Below the pieces are notes generated by a model. It ran no database searches, was not told the DNA's origin, and saw only the letters and a program-made list of their open reading frames with translations. Of a DNA stretch of 64,000 nucleotides, positions 42,559-53,017 are shown in pieces. The first letter of the stretch is position 1, and each line of letters opens with the position of its first letter. The DNA comes from Symsagittifera roscoffensis (Eukaryota; Xenacoelomorpha; Acoela; Convolutidae), in contig NC_087064.1 in NCBI RefSeq assembly GCF_963678635.1, positions 24,904,189 through 24,968,188 on the forward strand, written 5' to 3'. The position numbers were made by a program, and so were the translations under genes.

Positions 42559-45534
42559 TCACGTATTGATCAGGTGGTCGCATGTCTCTTCCGCCGAGGC
42601 AGTTATGCAGGGCACGGCCTCTGCATACTTCGTGAAATGATCTATCATGACCAGCACCTGATTATAACCATTGTCTGTCATGCATATCTTTTGGTGATCT
42701 ATTTGCACCACCTCGTTGAATTCAGACGACTCGATCGATTGTAAAGGAAATCGCAACTTCCATGGATCCTTGACCTGTTGGCATGACAGACATGCTGTTA
42801 CCCATTTCTCGCATGCCTTTTTCATCCCAGGCCACTCAAAGCGCTTCAGGATCCTCTGATATACTTTGTCGATCCCCTGATGGCCCATCTGATCATGTGA
42901 CCTGAATAATAGTTCTGTCTGATAGAGTTGCGGTAACACTATCGCGTTATACTTGTAGAGGAATCTGTCTTCCTCTCTTCTTTTGCAAGCCACGATCCCG
43001 TCCGTGTTCAAATATAACCTCCCTTCCTTCTGCATGAAGTATTGTCTCAGGATGCGATAACTATCCTCCTCGAGGTCCCCTTTATCCGGAGAACCATTCT
43101 CGATCCACCTTTTCAAGTTGCTTGTCATGCGATCATTTCTCTGCGCTCTTAGAAGGTCCGAGAGTCTGTATCTCGCCTTCAAGTATGTCTTCATGACCCT
43201 CATCTGACTATTCAGCTCGTTGGGCTGATGTGTGTCTTCTTCCATCTTAACGCACCAAATCTTCGCCAACGGTTGTGTTTCTTGTTCAAACGGCTGAAGA
43301 TCAGTCCTGACTACCTCTTTCTGCGGCAACAGGCTTATCTTACGTATCGATACCGCTATCGTTTCTAAGTCATCCGCTGCGTTGTCAAAGACTCTTTCGC
43401 TTGGTATTAGGTAGCGATCACTGTCAGGATCCTGGTACACCTCTCTGTCCAGGTCCCTTGCCCGAGTTTCCACTAGTAGCGTGTGTATCGCTAGTTCTGA
43501 CAGTTCCGATCCCGAGCTCGAATTCCTGTCTGAATAGGTGTCCATTCCTGAGCTTCCTGAATTATCCGCCGTCGAAGAGGTTGTACTGGAGACTGCACGC
43601 TCCTCCAGATCATGTCTGTGCTTTCTTTGCATCCATCTGAACTCCCCTGACAAAAGCTTTTGCTCTAGGTCCTGTTTCTCATCAGGAATTTCCTCGTCTA
43701 TCTCAGACTCCCCAGACAAATTTTCTTGTCCCGGGTGTTGATCTTGTGATCGCTGGTTCTTCTCATCATCCGTCTCCCCGGACAAATAGTCCTGCAGCAG
43801 ATTTTGTTCTACCTCTTCAACCTCTTTATCCCGGTCCACAAAGGTGACGGTTTTATTTCGCTTGCTGCTCCCCTGTTCTTTCTGTCCGTAAGATGTACTG
43901 GTTAAAATCTCTTGGGGTATTGAGGATACTAGTTGCTGAACTATTGTCCTACAATCCCTCTCGTTCTCTTCGTGCTGTCGTCTGGACGGCATGATCTTCA
44001 CCTTCTCACTGACTGTTAGCGATGCCACTGCTGCTGTCCACTCTGGGTCATCTCTGGTCACTTCTCTTTCTAACAATCCACCCAGCATCCGCATCACTTG
44101 TGGTGTGACTTGCACCGTTTTATCCAATAATGAGAGGCTGCTTATATTCATGCGAGAGAGTTCTTGCTGGACCAGGTTCGAGCGCAGCAACAAATCCAAG
44201 GGGACCGGGTCCTCCTTGGACAGGATCTTTATCTCGGCTGCTTTCTCTACAGGTAACTCAGGGTGCCCTGGAATTGGATGTCCAGACTTATCCAACCATC
44301 TCGTTAAGGGAAGCGCTTCATAAGTTTCTTTGTCCAGAAACGAAAATCCCTCCTTTATTTCCGCCTGATTGGCCTGCTTCTGCTCCAATCTTTCATAGAA
44401 CTCGGTTTTCTTGCTGAGACTGTCAGCATTCTCGTGTTTATCACGCATCCTATGTTCGATTATCATATGGTAGCCATCCAATCTTACTATCCATCTACCA
44501 ATATAACTCTGATCCATCGAGTAGGTCTTCAACCAGGATAACGCTCTGTTGTCCACGCGTAACTTGAAGGGAGCGCTCCCCAAGTATGCACGGTACTTCT
44601 CCACAAAGGTGACTACTGCAAACATTTCTGCTTTTGGTGCGCCATATTTCATCTCTGTGTCACTCAAGACTTTGCTGCCGTATGCAATGGGACGGAGAAC
44701 TGTTCTTCCGTTCCATTCTTGCTCTTGATGCAAGGTTCCTGAGATGGCCACCACCGATGCGTCTGTGTCGAGAACATACATGCCCTTTTCTGTAGGCATG
44801 CCCAGCACTGGCGCTTCGCACAGTTCCCGCTTTATGTTCTCGAAAGCAACCTGTGCCTCATCGTTCCATTCGAACTTTTTCCCTTTGTTGCGCATCAGCT
44901 TCTGCATCGGGTACACCTTGTCCGCATATCCTTTTATGAATTCTCTGTAGTAATTGGCAAACCCTAGGAAGCTCAGGAGCTTTGTGTCCGTTCTGGGAGC
45001 TTTCCATGTCAACACTGCTTCCACTGCTTCCGGGTCCGGCCTCACACCATGCCTATCCACCATTCTTCCTAGGTACTTAATCGAGTCCCTAAGGATTTCA
45101 CATTTCGATGGTTTGCACTTTAATCCTGCTCTTTTTATGCATCCAAAGACCTCATCGAGCCTATCAATATGGTCTTCCAGGGTCGGTGTTGCTATGACTA
45201 CGTCATCCACGTAACACATCACGAGATTCCCGTACTTCTTGGTCACTCTCGTCAAAGCCTGAGCCATCAGTCTTTGAAAAGTGGCCGTTGCATTGCACAA
45301 GCCGAAGGGCATCCTCTTCCACTGGTACAATCCCAATTCGCACGCGAATCCGGTTTTCTCTCTGTCCTTCTTCCGCAGAGGGACCTGCCAGAAGGCAGAA
45401 CCTAAGTCCAATGTGGTGAAGAACTTGGCATCACCAAGCTTAGATAGGCTCTCGTCTATTCGCGGTATCGGGTACGCATCTTTTATCGTTACCGCGTTCA
45501 AGTAACGAAAGTCGCAACAAAATCTAAGCTGCCC
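42559..45534 (-). CDS. Pol: RT, RNase H, long spacer and integrase N-terminus
   Basis: RT is clear: LRFCCDFRYLNAVT, TLDLGSAFWQVPL, MPFGLCNA and the catalytic CYVDDVV. RNase H follows, with VLDTDASVVA, APKAEMFAVV, LRVDNRALSW and DKHENADSLS. A spacer of about 380 residues then separates RNase H from integrase. It is acidic and contains three LSGE motifs (LSGETDDE, LSGESEID, LSGEFRW). The integrase zinc motif (SHDQMGHQG ... CLSCQQV) and first Asp (VVQIDHQ) come next, and the frame ends at the TGA 42561-42559. The frame joins the gag-protease frame by a one-base shift in a G5 run near 45533. Confidence 0.9.
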   Translation of the reverse strand, partial: GQLRFCCDFRYLNAVTIKDAYPIPRIDESLSKLGDAKFFTTLDLGSAFWQVPLRKKDREKTGFACELGLYQWKRMPFGLCNATATFQRLMAQALTRVTKKYGNLVMCYVDDVVIATPTLEDHIDRLDEVFGCIKRAGLKCKPSKCEILRDSIKYLGRMVDRHGVRPDPEAVEAVLTWKAPRTDTKLLSFLGFANYYREFIKGYADKVYPMQKLMRNKGKKFEWNDEAQVAFENIKRELCEAPVLGMPTEKGMYVLDTDASVVAISGTLHQEQEWNGRTVLRPIAYGSKVLSDTEMKYGAPKAEMFAVVTFVEKYRAYLGSAPFKLRVDNRALSWLKTYSMDQSYIGRWIVRLDGYHMIIEHRMRDKHENADSLSKKTEFYERLEQKQANQAEIKEGFSFLDKETYEALPLTRWLDKSGHPIPGHPELPVEKAAEIKILSKEDPVPLDLLLRSNLVQQELSRMNISSLSLLDKTVQVTPQVMRMLGGLLEREVTRDDPEWTAAVASLTVSEKVKIMPSRRQHEENERDCRTIVQQLVSSIPQEILTSTSYGQKEQGSSKRNKTVTFVDRDKEVEEVEQNLLQDYLSGETDDEKNQRSQDQHPGQENLSGESEIDEEIPDEKQDLEQKLLSGEFRWMQRKHRHDLEERAVSSTTSSTADNSGSSGMDTYSDRNSSSGSELSELAIHTLLVETRARDLDREVYQDPDSDRYLIPSERVFDNAADDLETIAVSIRKISLLPQKEVVRTDLQPFEQETQPLAKIWCVKMEEDTHQPNELNSQMRVMKTYLKARYRLSDLLRAQRNDRMTSNLKRWIENGSPDKGDLEEDSYRILRQYFMQKEGRLYLNTDGIVACKRREEDRFLYKYNAIVLPQLYQTELLFRSHDQMGHQGIDKVYQRILKRFEWPGMKKACEKWVTACLSCQQVKDPWKLRFPLQSIESSEFNEVVQIDHQKICMTDNGYNQVLVMIDHFTKYAEAVPCITASAEETCDHLINT

Positions 45535-48500
45535 CCTTTCTTTTTCGCCATTACTACTCCGCAAGCCCATGGCAATTTCGAGGGTTCTATCATATCGTAT
45601 TCAAGCAACATTTCTATTTCCGCTCGGCACGCTTCCGATTTGTGTGGCGTCATTCGCCTTGCGCCTTCCCTATGGGGAACGGCGCCCTCTTCTAGTTCGA
45701 TTTCGTGTTCGACGAAATTACAGCAACCGATATCCGCCTTGTGCTTTGAAAATACATCTGCGTTCCGATTTAGGAGGTCCCGCAATTTTTTGAAATCTCC
45801 CTCACCTATTTTCCCTTTTAAATGTTCTATCTCTGGCAAAACCGGTTTGTCAGATTCTAGTTCATATGACGAGGGGCGTTCCGGAAAATTCGAGCAGCTT
45901 GATAAGCTGTCGTCCGTTTCGGATTTCATTGAAAACAATTTATGAATAGATTTTAATTCATTAATCCTCTTTAAAATTTTATCTTTATTGGCATGATAAG
46001 GACAGTCTTTCACACTATATTTCTTCAAGTTTTGTGTCTCCTCATAGTCGGTCCTCATCGGCAAAGCGTAGCCAAGCTTCTTACCACGCTGGATTGAAAC
46101 CGTGGTGTCCAGTGTGTTCAACAACACACTGACACACAGTCCGTTTCGCGTTACCGAGAAGCTCCGGCCTAAAATCACCGAACTCTGACTATTTGGATTC
46201 GGTACTAAGCAAACCTGTTTACTATCACTTAACGAATTCAAATTTCTCATTCTAAAAATTGCTACTACAGCTTGTCCTGGTTGTAATTTTACTTTTCTAT
46301 CTAAAAAAATTGGTACCTTGTTTTCGTCTGTTATTATCCTATTAATTGGTCTCTTAACATACTTTCGGTCCGGGTTTCTAATCCGTATCAGACCGTTGTT
46401 CAAGTCAATCATCACGTCAAAATTCCTGACAAAATCTCTGCCCAAGATGAATTGGTCGGCATCGTCCAGATTCTCTACCACCAGGAAGCTCATCCAAAGA
46501 TCCCGTCCTCCCATGTGGAGGACCGTTATTGGTGTTCTTCCGGCCACGTAGATAGCTCCTCGATTGGCGGCGGCCAGTCGGAGATTCGTTGGAATTAGAT
46601 CTTCCCGCGTAAAGCCCATTCTTTCCCAAGTTTTTATCGGCATCACACTCACTACCGCTCCTGTGTCCAGAAGCCCTGTGACTCCGAGTTTTGTTCCGTT
46701 GGTGTCGAGCAGATGTGCGGTCACATCTGCTTCATACCCAATGTGTACTGCGTCTTGTTCCATCATGGCGTCATGGCCTATCCTGCGGACTTTGAGTTCC
46801 TCCTCACCCAAATAGATCTGCCCCATTTGGTCATCATCTGTTGTTACATAAGTCCTGGTGTAGATACTGATTCCATCCACGTTCAGCATCACTTGATATG
46901 GCCCATAGACCTCTAGGTAGCGTCCATGAATTTTCTTCACGCGAGGGCCACCCGCCGTTAGTAGTGCTCGCACGGCTCTCGACTCGGTGCGTGGTTCCAC
47001 CTGCCTCAGATAATCTGCATATGTGTCCAAATGCATCAAAGTGAACTCGGATGGTTCACTCAGATTTCTTATTACCTGGTGTCCAGCCACTGAGATTATC
47101 GACTGTATCTTGCTTCCTTGCGGCACCATGCCGAAGCTCTGACCGGAGATCACATTAAGTTTCATGCTCAAACTGCTTGGTGCTTTCGTTTCTTCGAACT
47201 CCGTTGCTTCGAAGGTATTCAGTTGCTCCTGAAGTTTCTCATTTTCCAGTTCAAGTTTCACTTTTTGTTCGATCTCCTTCGTCACTAGTTCCTGCTGCAC
47301 TCTATTTAGAGCATCCCTCGCGGCTGCCTTATAATCGATCTTGAAGTCGTGAGCCGCGGTTGCTGGTTCCGGCTCACGTGTCTCCTCTATTACCGCTTGC
47401 ATTTTCTTAGCCGCCAGCTCTTGAGGTTTATCCTTTCTGCGTGCTTCTGCTTCACTCAAAAGTCGAGCCTTGCTGGCTTTTACTCCTGACAAAGCTTCTT
47501 CATGTCTTGGATGCTTAATGTCTGCCACTGCATCCCAGAATTGCGGACAATCTGATTCAAAATGACCTTCCAAGTTGCAAAAGAAACACCTCGGGCCGAA
47601 TTTCGCAATTACTCCTCTCATGAAATCCTCATGGTCCAACTCTGACGCATCTTGGTCCTCGAGGCTAAAGCCTATTGCTTTCATGCCTTGTTTGTAAGCT
47701 GGGCATGCTGACATATGATGGTCCGTTGAACTGCAATTAGCACAAGAGCGTCTCTTGTCCATATCATCCCTCGGTTTGTACCAATTGTTCCCTTGGTTCG
47801 CTGGTCCGTTGTTAAAATTGCCATAATTGTTCTTGTAATATCCAGATCTCGAAGGAGGTTTCAACAAAAGATACTCTTTTGATTTGAGCCTCAACTCCTC
47901 CGGTGTGGCCGCATTGGTTGATAGTGGTGTGTAATGCGTTGCTAGCATCGTACGAAGTTCATCATTCTTCACACCATCGATAAATTTCGAGGCTACGGCC
48001 AAGTTCATCCTTCGGTTTGACTCGTCCGGATGGCTGCGTCTCCTCAGCATTTCCAAATCATTGAGAAACTTGTCTATCGTTTCATCCTCTCGTTGCCTCC
48101 GTTTCTCGAAGCGCATCATCGCCTGGTGCCCCTGCACCCCTGATCCAAAACGGTTTAACAAGATCTCGAAGATTTTCTCAGCAGTGTCACGTTGGTATTG
48201 CTTCTTCGCCATGACACAGTTCAGGGCTGTCCCTTCTAAATTGCTGGTGAGCGCACTGCATTCCTGTCTCTCCGACAAGTCCTCTTCCTCGAAATGCAGC
48301 TTCATTACCTCTATCCAGGTATCAATACAGCCATCAGATTCGTCTTTGTAGCATCTTGGTTTCTTAAAGACTCTTCTGGACTTCTCACTGCGTTCATTGG
48401 TTCTTGATAACCTTGTCAGGAATGTCTTCAAAGACCTGTTTAGGGGTTCAAATGCTGTGGCCATTGCTGTAGCATCCCTTGAGTGTCCTGCTTGAGTGTC

Positions 48501-48794
48501 CTCACACCTCGTCGAAGGCTCTGTATGCGGTGCATCCCTGCAATCCGAATCGCCGTGAGTGTTTCCCGCTTGGCCCACATGACTCCTCCTCGGGCTTGCA
48601 TGCCCCCTGTTGCCGGAATCACTTCTCCCAGTCGCATGTGTGCCTTGCGTTGGTCGTTCCTTAGAGGTTTGTCTGTTCCCCGTTGAACTTGCTCTACTGC
48701 TCGGGCCCCATGCTCCATTACCCCTTGTGGCATAGCCTGATGAACTGCCCCTGCCTCTAGTGGATCCGTACGTCTTCCTCTTTTGATGTTCGGT
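45498..48794 (-). CDS. Gag, two zinc knuckles, protease and the start of RT
   Basis: The frame is open from the TGA at 48797-48795. The first ATG is at 48464 (MATAFEPLNRSLK). A retrotransposon Gag domain (DTWIEVMKLHFEEEDLSERQ; QGHQAMMRFEKRRQREDETI) comes first. Two CCHC knuckles follow (CANCSSTDHHMSAC; CFFCNLEGHFESDC). A long linker leads to a retropepsin with LLDTGAVVSVMP and the conserved ILGRDF. The ORF then enters RT (LPWACGVVMAKKKGG) and goes out of frame at a G5 run near 45533, where the next ORF takes over. Gag forms the particle and the protease cuts the polyprotein. Confidence 0.88.
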   Translation of the reverse strand, partial: TEHQKRKTYGSTRGRGSSSGYATRGNGAWGPSSRASSTGNRQTSKERPTQGTHATGRSDSGNRGHASPRRSHVGQAGNTHGDSDCRDAPHTEPSTRCEDTQAGHSRDATAMATAFEPLNRSLKTFLTRLSRTNERSEKSRRVFKKPRCYKDESDGCIDTWIEVMKLHFEEEDLSERQECSALTSNLEGTALNCVMAKKQYQRDTAEKIFEILLNRFGSGVQGHQAMMRFEKRRQREDETIDKFLNDLEMLRRRSHPDESNRRMNLAVASKFIDGVKNDELRTMLATHYTPLSTNAATPEELRLKSKEYLLLKPPSRSGYYKNNYGNFNNGPANQGNNWYKPRDDMDKRRSCANCSSTDHHMSACPAYKQGMKAIGFSLEDQDASELDHEDFMRGVIAKFGPRCFFCNLEGHFESDCPQFWDAVADIKHPRHEEALSGVKASKARLLSEAEARRKDKPQELAAKKMQAVIEETREPEPATAAHDFKIDYKAAARDALNRVQQELVTKEIEQKVKLELENEKLQEQLNTFEATEFEETKAPSSLSMKLNVISGQSFGMVPQGSKIQSIISVAGHQVIRNLSEPSEFTLMHLDTYADYLRQVEPRTESRAVRALLTAGGPRVKKIHGRYLEVYGPYQVMLNVDGISIYTRTYVTTDDDQMGQIYLGEEELKVRRIGHDAMMEQDAVHIGYEADVTAHLLDTNGTKLGVTGLLDTGAVVSVMPIKTWERMGFTREDLIPTNLRLAAANRGAIYVAGRTPITVLHMGGRDLWMSFLVVENLDDADQFILGRDFVRNFDVMIDLNNGLIRIRNPDRKYVKRPINRIITDENKVPIFLDRKVKLQPGQAVVAIFRMRNLNSLSDSKQVCLVPNPNSQSSVILGRSFSVTRNGLCVSVLLNTLDTTVSIQRGKKLGYALPMRTDYEETQNLKKYSVKDCPYHANKDKILKRINELKSIHKLFSMKSETDDSLSSCSNFPERPSSYELESDKPVLPEIEHLKGKIGEGDFKKLRDLLNRNADVFSKHKADIGCCNFVEHEIELEEGAVPHREGARRMTPHKSEACRAEIEMLLEYDMIEPSKLPWACGVVMAKKKGGSLDFVATFVT

Positions 48795-48860
48795 TCACCC
48801 TCGGTTCCCTGCTGGGACCTCCCGAGTTCGGTTCTCCTTCTTTTGGTCCACTCTTGCTGC

Positions 48861-50138
48861 TTAGTAGCCCTCCAACCTATCCATGATAGCCTGAGTTCGC
48901 CTCTCCATCATCGCGTCTATCTTTGTGTCAAGAGTCCCAAGAGACTGCTCTTGTTGAATTATTAACTTCTCCATGTCGTCTCTTAAGCGTAACTCTCGCT
49001 GTTCCGCCTCTCTTGTCATTCGCGACAAGTTCCTCGCCATATGTTCGTCCGTTCTTTCTTTCAAGCGTTTTTCGCTCCTGCCAACTTCTTGTCTGTTGCG
49101 GTTTATTTCTTCCCGCAGACTCTCTCTTTCAATGTGGACTGCCCTTTCTAGTTCACTCATCCTTATTGACATCTGCTCGTTTTGTTCTCCTAAACTGTCC
49201 ACTATGTTGTTTAAGGCTTCCTCTAGTGCTGCCCCGTTATCCACGAGTGGCGTCACTAGTGGTGGTGTAACCCTGTCGGTCCCAGGTAGCTTCGTGCTGG
49301 TCGAGATCCGAGCCTTAACTCTCTGCCTCGACGTCTTTTCATTATCTATTTCAGGATCCGCTAACGCGTTGCCTAGCCCTCTGGTTCTACTCTCTCCAGT
49401 TTGTGGCTCTGAACTTGTCCTAATCGCGAAGTCTTTTGACTGGCCCGGTGTGTTTGCCTCTTTGCTTATCGTTGTCACTACACCAAATTTGTCCATGGTT
49501 CCAGTCTCTCTTCCGACGTGTGCCTCATTCTCCTGGATCAAACTATTGAGGCTGACTTGAGATCCAAAGTCCCCTTGCTCATCTTCATCCTCTTCCTCCT
49601 GGGATTCACCGTCGTTTCCTGCTCCTCCTCCCATGCTGAATGGAAAGATGTTTCCGAAGGTGTTCTTCATTCTTTCTGAGAATGATGATGACGTTGTTTG
49701 TTTCCCAGTTCCTCCTGCCATCATAGTGTTGTCTGTCGGAGATCTTCTAGTTGTCGCTATTTCAGTCGAGATGTCAGACAGTTCCGACATCTCCTCTCGA
49801 TCCAATATCCCGGTGGAAGTGGCAAAATCATGGCCTTGTTCTACCGGAGTAGATTCACTCGCCAGCCTTCTGCCTCTCCCTTCCAGTCCATTTACTTCCT
49901 GGTTGTCGTTCATGGTATGGTCCGTATTGACCTCCACTTCTAACAGTTCTTTCCGCTCTTCTGAGGTCTTCTGACTTCTCGTTTCAACCATTCTGCCTGA
50001 AACCGTCTCCCCTTTATCGGACCGGGATCGCTTGATCCAATCCACAAAAGGATCGGTCATCGTTTTTCTTTGCTTTTCAGGTACGAATTTCCTAGAGCTA
50101 TTACCTCGTTTTGGTATCCTTGACTTGTCTAGACTCAT
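48861..50138 (-). CDS. ORF1 upstream of gag, coiled-coil protein
   Basis: A 425-codon ORF with a true ATG (MSLDKSRIPKRGNSSRKF). The first 270 residues are polar and low in complexity, with an acidic run (GESQEEEDEDEQGD). Residues ~300-420 form a long coiled coil (MSIRMSELERAVHIERESLR; EINRNRQEVGRSEKRLKERT). It ends at TAA 48863-48861. The same frame then continues, with one more TGA (48797-48795), straight into gag. It may be the natural N-terminus of a Gag polyprotein split by two nonsense codons, or a separate structural protein. No enzymatic motif is seen. Confidence 0.65.
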   Translation of the reverse strand: MSLDKSRIPKRGNSSRKFVPEKQRKTMTDPFVDWIKRSRSDKGETVSGRMVETRSQKTSEERKELLEVEVNTDHTMNDNQEVNGLEGRGRRLASESTPVEQGHDFATSTGILDREEMSELSDISTEIATTRRSPTDNTMMAGGTGKQTTSSSFSERMKNTFGNIFPFSMGGGAGNDGESQEEEDEDEQGDFGSQVSLNSLIQENEAHVGRETGTMDKFGVVTTISKEANTPGQSKDFAIRTSSEPQTGESRTRGLGNALADPEIDNEKTSRQRVKARISTSTKLPGTDRVTPPLVTPLVDNGAALEEALNNIVDSLGEQNEQMSIRMSELERAVHIERESLREEINRNRQEVGRSEKRLKERTDEHMARNLSRMTREAEQRELRLRDDMEKLIIQQEQSLGTLDTKIDAMMERRTQAIMDRLEGY

Positions 50139-52990
50139 TCTCTATTTGTCAATTTTTAATGCCTATACTTAACCCGATTGCTAGAGACCTTATAGTTTTA
50201 TTAACAATAATAATGACACAACACAATAATTTTCACAAGATTCTATTAAATAGTGACCACGAATCCCTGTATGTTATCAGGGTACAGTTTGTATAAAATT
50301 TATTCACACTAACCGATTATCGGTGGTAAGATTTGAAAACTAGCACAATATGATGTTATCAGTCAATTTAAAAGATAGTGTACTCACTACCCAATCAAGC
50401 ACAGTTTATGTTGATTTAAAATCAAAAAATAAAATATATATATTTAATGTCACACAATGAATACCTCTATAAAAAAAAACGTATGTGTAATGTACTCTTA
50501 GTCGGTCGCAGTACAATAACCGAACCTGTCTTTTAAAGAAAAAGCTTTCCCTGCTCGGTGCTGCACCAAACAGACAAAACTTTGAAGGCAGTAATTTTCT
50601 CAAGTGGGCGTCTATTGCACCCACCGAGTACTGTGTTACCTATCTGCCTTCGGACTGCCCGAGCTAGACCTACTAAAATCCTCAGGGCAGTCACTTTTCC
50701 CAAAAACGTATTATGTTACAATCCACACCAATGAATCACGCTCTTTTTAATTTAGACTTAGTGTCGCGAATCTCCGAGTTCGAACCTGTTTTGTTTTGTT
50801 CTGGTTCTTATTGAAAGGCAAGTTACCAGTGCAGTCACTGATAGCTAGCCTGTGTGCTAATAACCTAATACCTCTCACTTTTTAGTCTTTCTTTCGTCTA
50901 CCTAAGTCCTTTAATAAAATAATACCCCTCCGGATTGGCACAAATAGGACCCTTCCGGACTGGCAGAATCTAGGCCCCTCCGGATTGGGACCCCTCTGAG
51001 TTAGTTAATATATGACCCCTCCGGATTTGGACCCCTCCGAATTAGCAATTATAAGACCCCTCCGGATTCGGAACCCTCCTAACTTGAAAAAAAAAATTTT
51101 GACCCCTCCGGATTGGGAACCCTCCGGTTTTGTAAAAGTAGCTTTTCGGAGATTTCTTACTTTCAACCTATACCCCTCCGGATACCTTCTCCGATGCAAT
51201 TTTGCTCTTTCAATTAACTAGGAAGGGTATGCACTACTTTCCTAGACCCTTCCGGATTGAAGTTAAGCCTCTTATTTGACAATTCACACTAACGGTGAAG
51301 GGTCTTATCGCTCGCCTAACTTCGGCTCGCTTAAGCTTTTGCTGTGCCTTTAGCCTTCTCTTTTCGTCTAGTACAGCCTAAAGTTACTTTATTCAACCGC
51401 TATTACCTCTTGTTAGGGGTATAAGGGCTTTTCTAAAAAATTTTTGTAAAACGTGAAGGGTGTACACTTCCAAATTGAGGAATTTGCTAAAAACAATCTC
51501 AAAAAAATTTTCACGCTTACTTCTCCGAAAAACTTTTGTCCTTATCAGTAAGCTCAGCTAATTTCTGATCTATTGGTAACAAGATCAACTCGATATGCCC
51601 AGTAGTTCCAAAGTTATTAACCAAAACGTCTTTTTTCTAAACTTAAAAAATTTTTCTCTCTTATAGGTTCCGCCTAATTTTTTCCGCAAATCAGGTCCTT
51701 TCGACCTAAAAATTATTGATCCGAGCTCAGAAGGCCTATATTCTTCTAGTTCAATGCAAAAGACCCGATCTAAAACGCTTTAGTTGAAAAAATTTGCAAA
51801 AAAACTATGCTACCTGTACCCCTCCGGATTGATGAATCCACCAAATCAAACACGTTAAGTTCGATTTCTCTGCAACCGGGAAGGCTTTCGGGTAGCGGGT
51901 TTTAAAACTTGTAGATTCACTAGTGGACGTTGTCCGAACAACTATTTTTACTGTTCTAACTCAAAAATTTCAAAAAATTTTCTGAATTTTTAGTGTTTCG
52001 GTTTCTCAAAAATCACGAAAATTCGGTTTTTTGGTTCCAAAAGAGTTCCAACCACTTCCGAACTAAACTTAACCGGTTCTATCTATTATGGTAGTGCAAT
52101 TACGATGTAACACACTACTTTAGCGCTTTTTTCTGTTTCAAAAATTATCGATATCTCAAAAATCGCGACTTGTGGGGGGATCAAAATATCGCTATTTTGA
52201 CCCTAAAAACCGGTCTGTTTTCGTTGTTTTTGACTGAAAAACGATAGAAGACTATTAATATAGGCTATATAAATAATAATATTAGTAATACTATACCCCT
52301 CCGGGTTTGTTTAATATCCGAATTAAGGTGCTTAACTCGGATATTCGCAGTTCGGTGAAGGGTCACTACAGTGCAGCACTGTCGAGCCCCCCACAGATTA
52401 CTATCTTAATTTTTGTACCAAAAGGGATACAAAACTTGCTAACGATACCCAACAGTCGATTGTTGTTGTCGTTGAGCCCCTTCTTGTTGCTCCTTGTACT
52501 GCTTGCCGGATCAGTCTGCTTGCCTACAAAACTGATCGTAACGATCCTGACCGATATAAAGGCCTGTAACAACAATATATCTATCAACAACAAACGGGAG
52601 GGTCGGATCACATCTTTTCTGGGGGGATGATTTCTACTAATTTTTGTACTTTTTTGCTGTTTTTGGTTTTTTAGGTTATTTTTTAATGTTTTTTGTTTTT
52701 CTTGGGTACTATCCTACTTTTTGTTTGGTTTTATATATATCTTTAAGTGTTTTTGGTCACGAACCATTCAGGAGATGACGGGACCGCGAATCCCCCCACC
52801 CTTCCTGGTTCGTGAATTTTCGGTCTTAACTAAGTTAAAAAGCTATTCACGGTAATCCGGAAGGCTTCCGCGTTCCGAACCTCCCTTCCGCCCCGGCGGT
52901 TTAGGCCTATTAAGGGCGTTAATGTGAGCATCCGCTCGGCGCGGAGTGCTCGTTAACGGTTCTGCCGGTCATGATGTTAAAAACAAATAA
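50139..52990 (-). other. 2.9 kb untranslated leader of the large element
   Basis: There is no credible ORF. The leader is marked by about a dozen copies of CCCCTCCGGATT or close variants, densest at 50926-51260, with single copies near 51821 and 52292. The opposite orientation (AATCCGGAAGG) also occurs, near 52855. The right part (52340-52900) is collinear with the relic at 11490-12110. A leader this long is unusual for Gypsy elements. Confidence 0.65.
50926..51260. repeat. Cluster of short CCCCTCCGGATTG motifs
   Basis: Around ten copies or near copies lie at irregular spacing of 15-60 bp, for example at 50926, 50977, 51015, 51030, 51056, 51100, 51173 and 51246. The intervening DNA is not repeated, so this is not a satellite. 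Copies also lie in both LTRs. The centre TCCGGA is palindromic. Confidence 0.75.
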
Positions 52991-53005
52991 CACCCAGGAG
53001 CGCCA
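52991..53005 (-). promoter_or_regulatory. Candidate primer-binding site of the large element
   Basis: CACCCAGGAGCGCCA on the plus strand (TGGCGCTCCTGGGTG on the element strand) starts 12 nt inside the 5' LTR. It begins with TGG as a tRNA 3' CCA complement should, and 12 nt are conserved at 26661-26672. The primer tRNA is not identified. Confidence 0.65.
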
Positions 53006-53017
53006 TAAAAACATCTA

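Noticed and set aside
45498-45570. Programmed frameshift in pol of the large element
   Set aside because: The shift lies inside conserved RT sequence at a G5 run, not at a gag-pol or protease-RT border, and there are similar one-base shifts in other homopolymers. Mutation or sequencing error is simpler.
31387-50296. Numerous plus-strand ORFs of 60-240 codons across the large element
   Set aside because: They lie opposite the minus-strand coding frames and follow their codon pattern; none carries a motif of its own.
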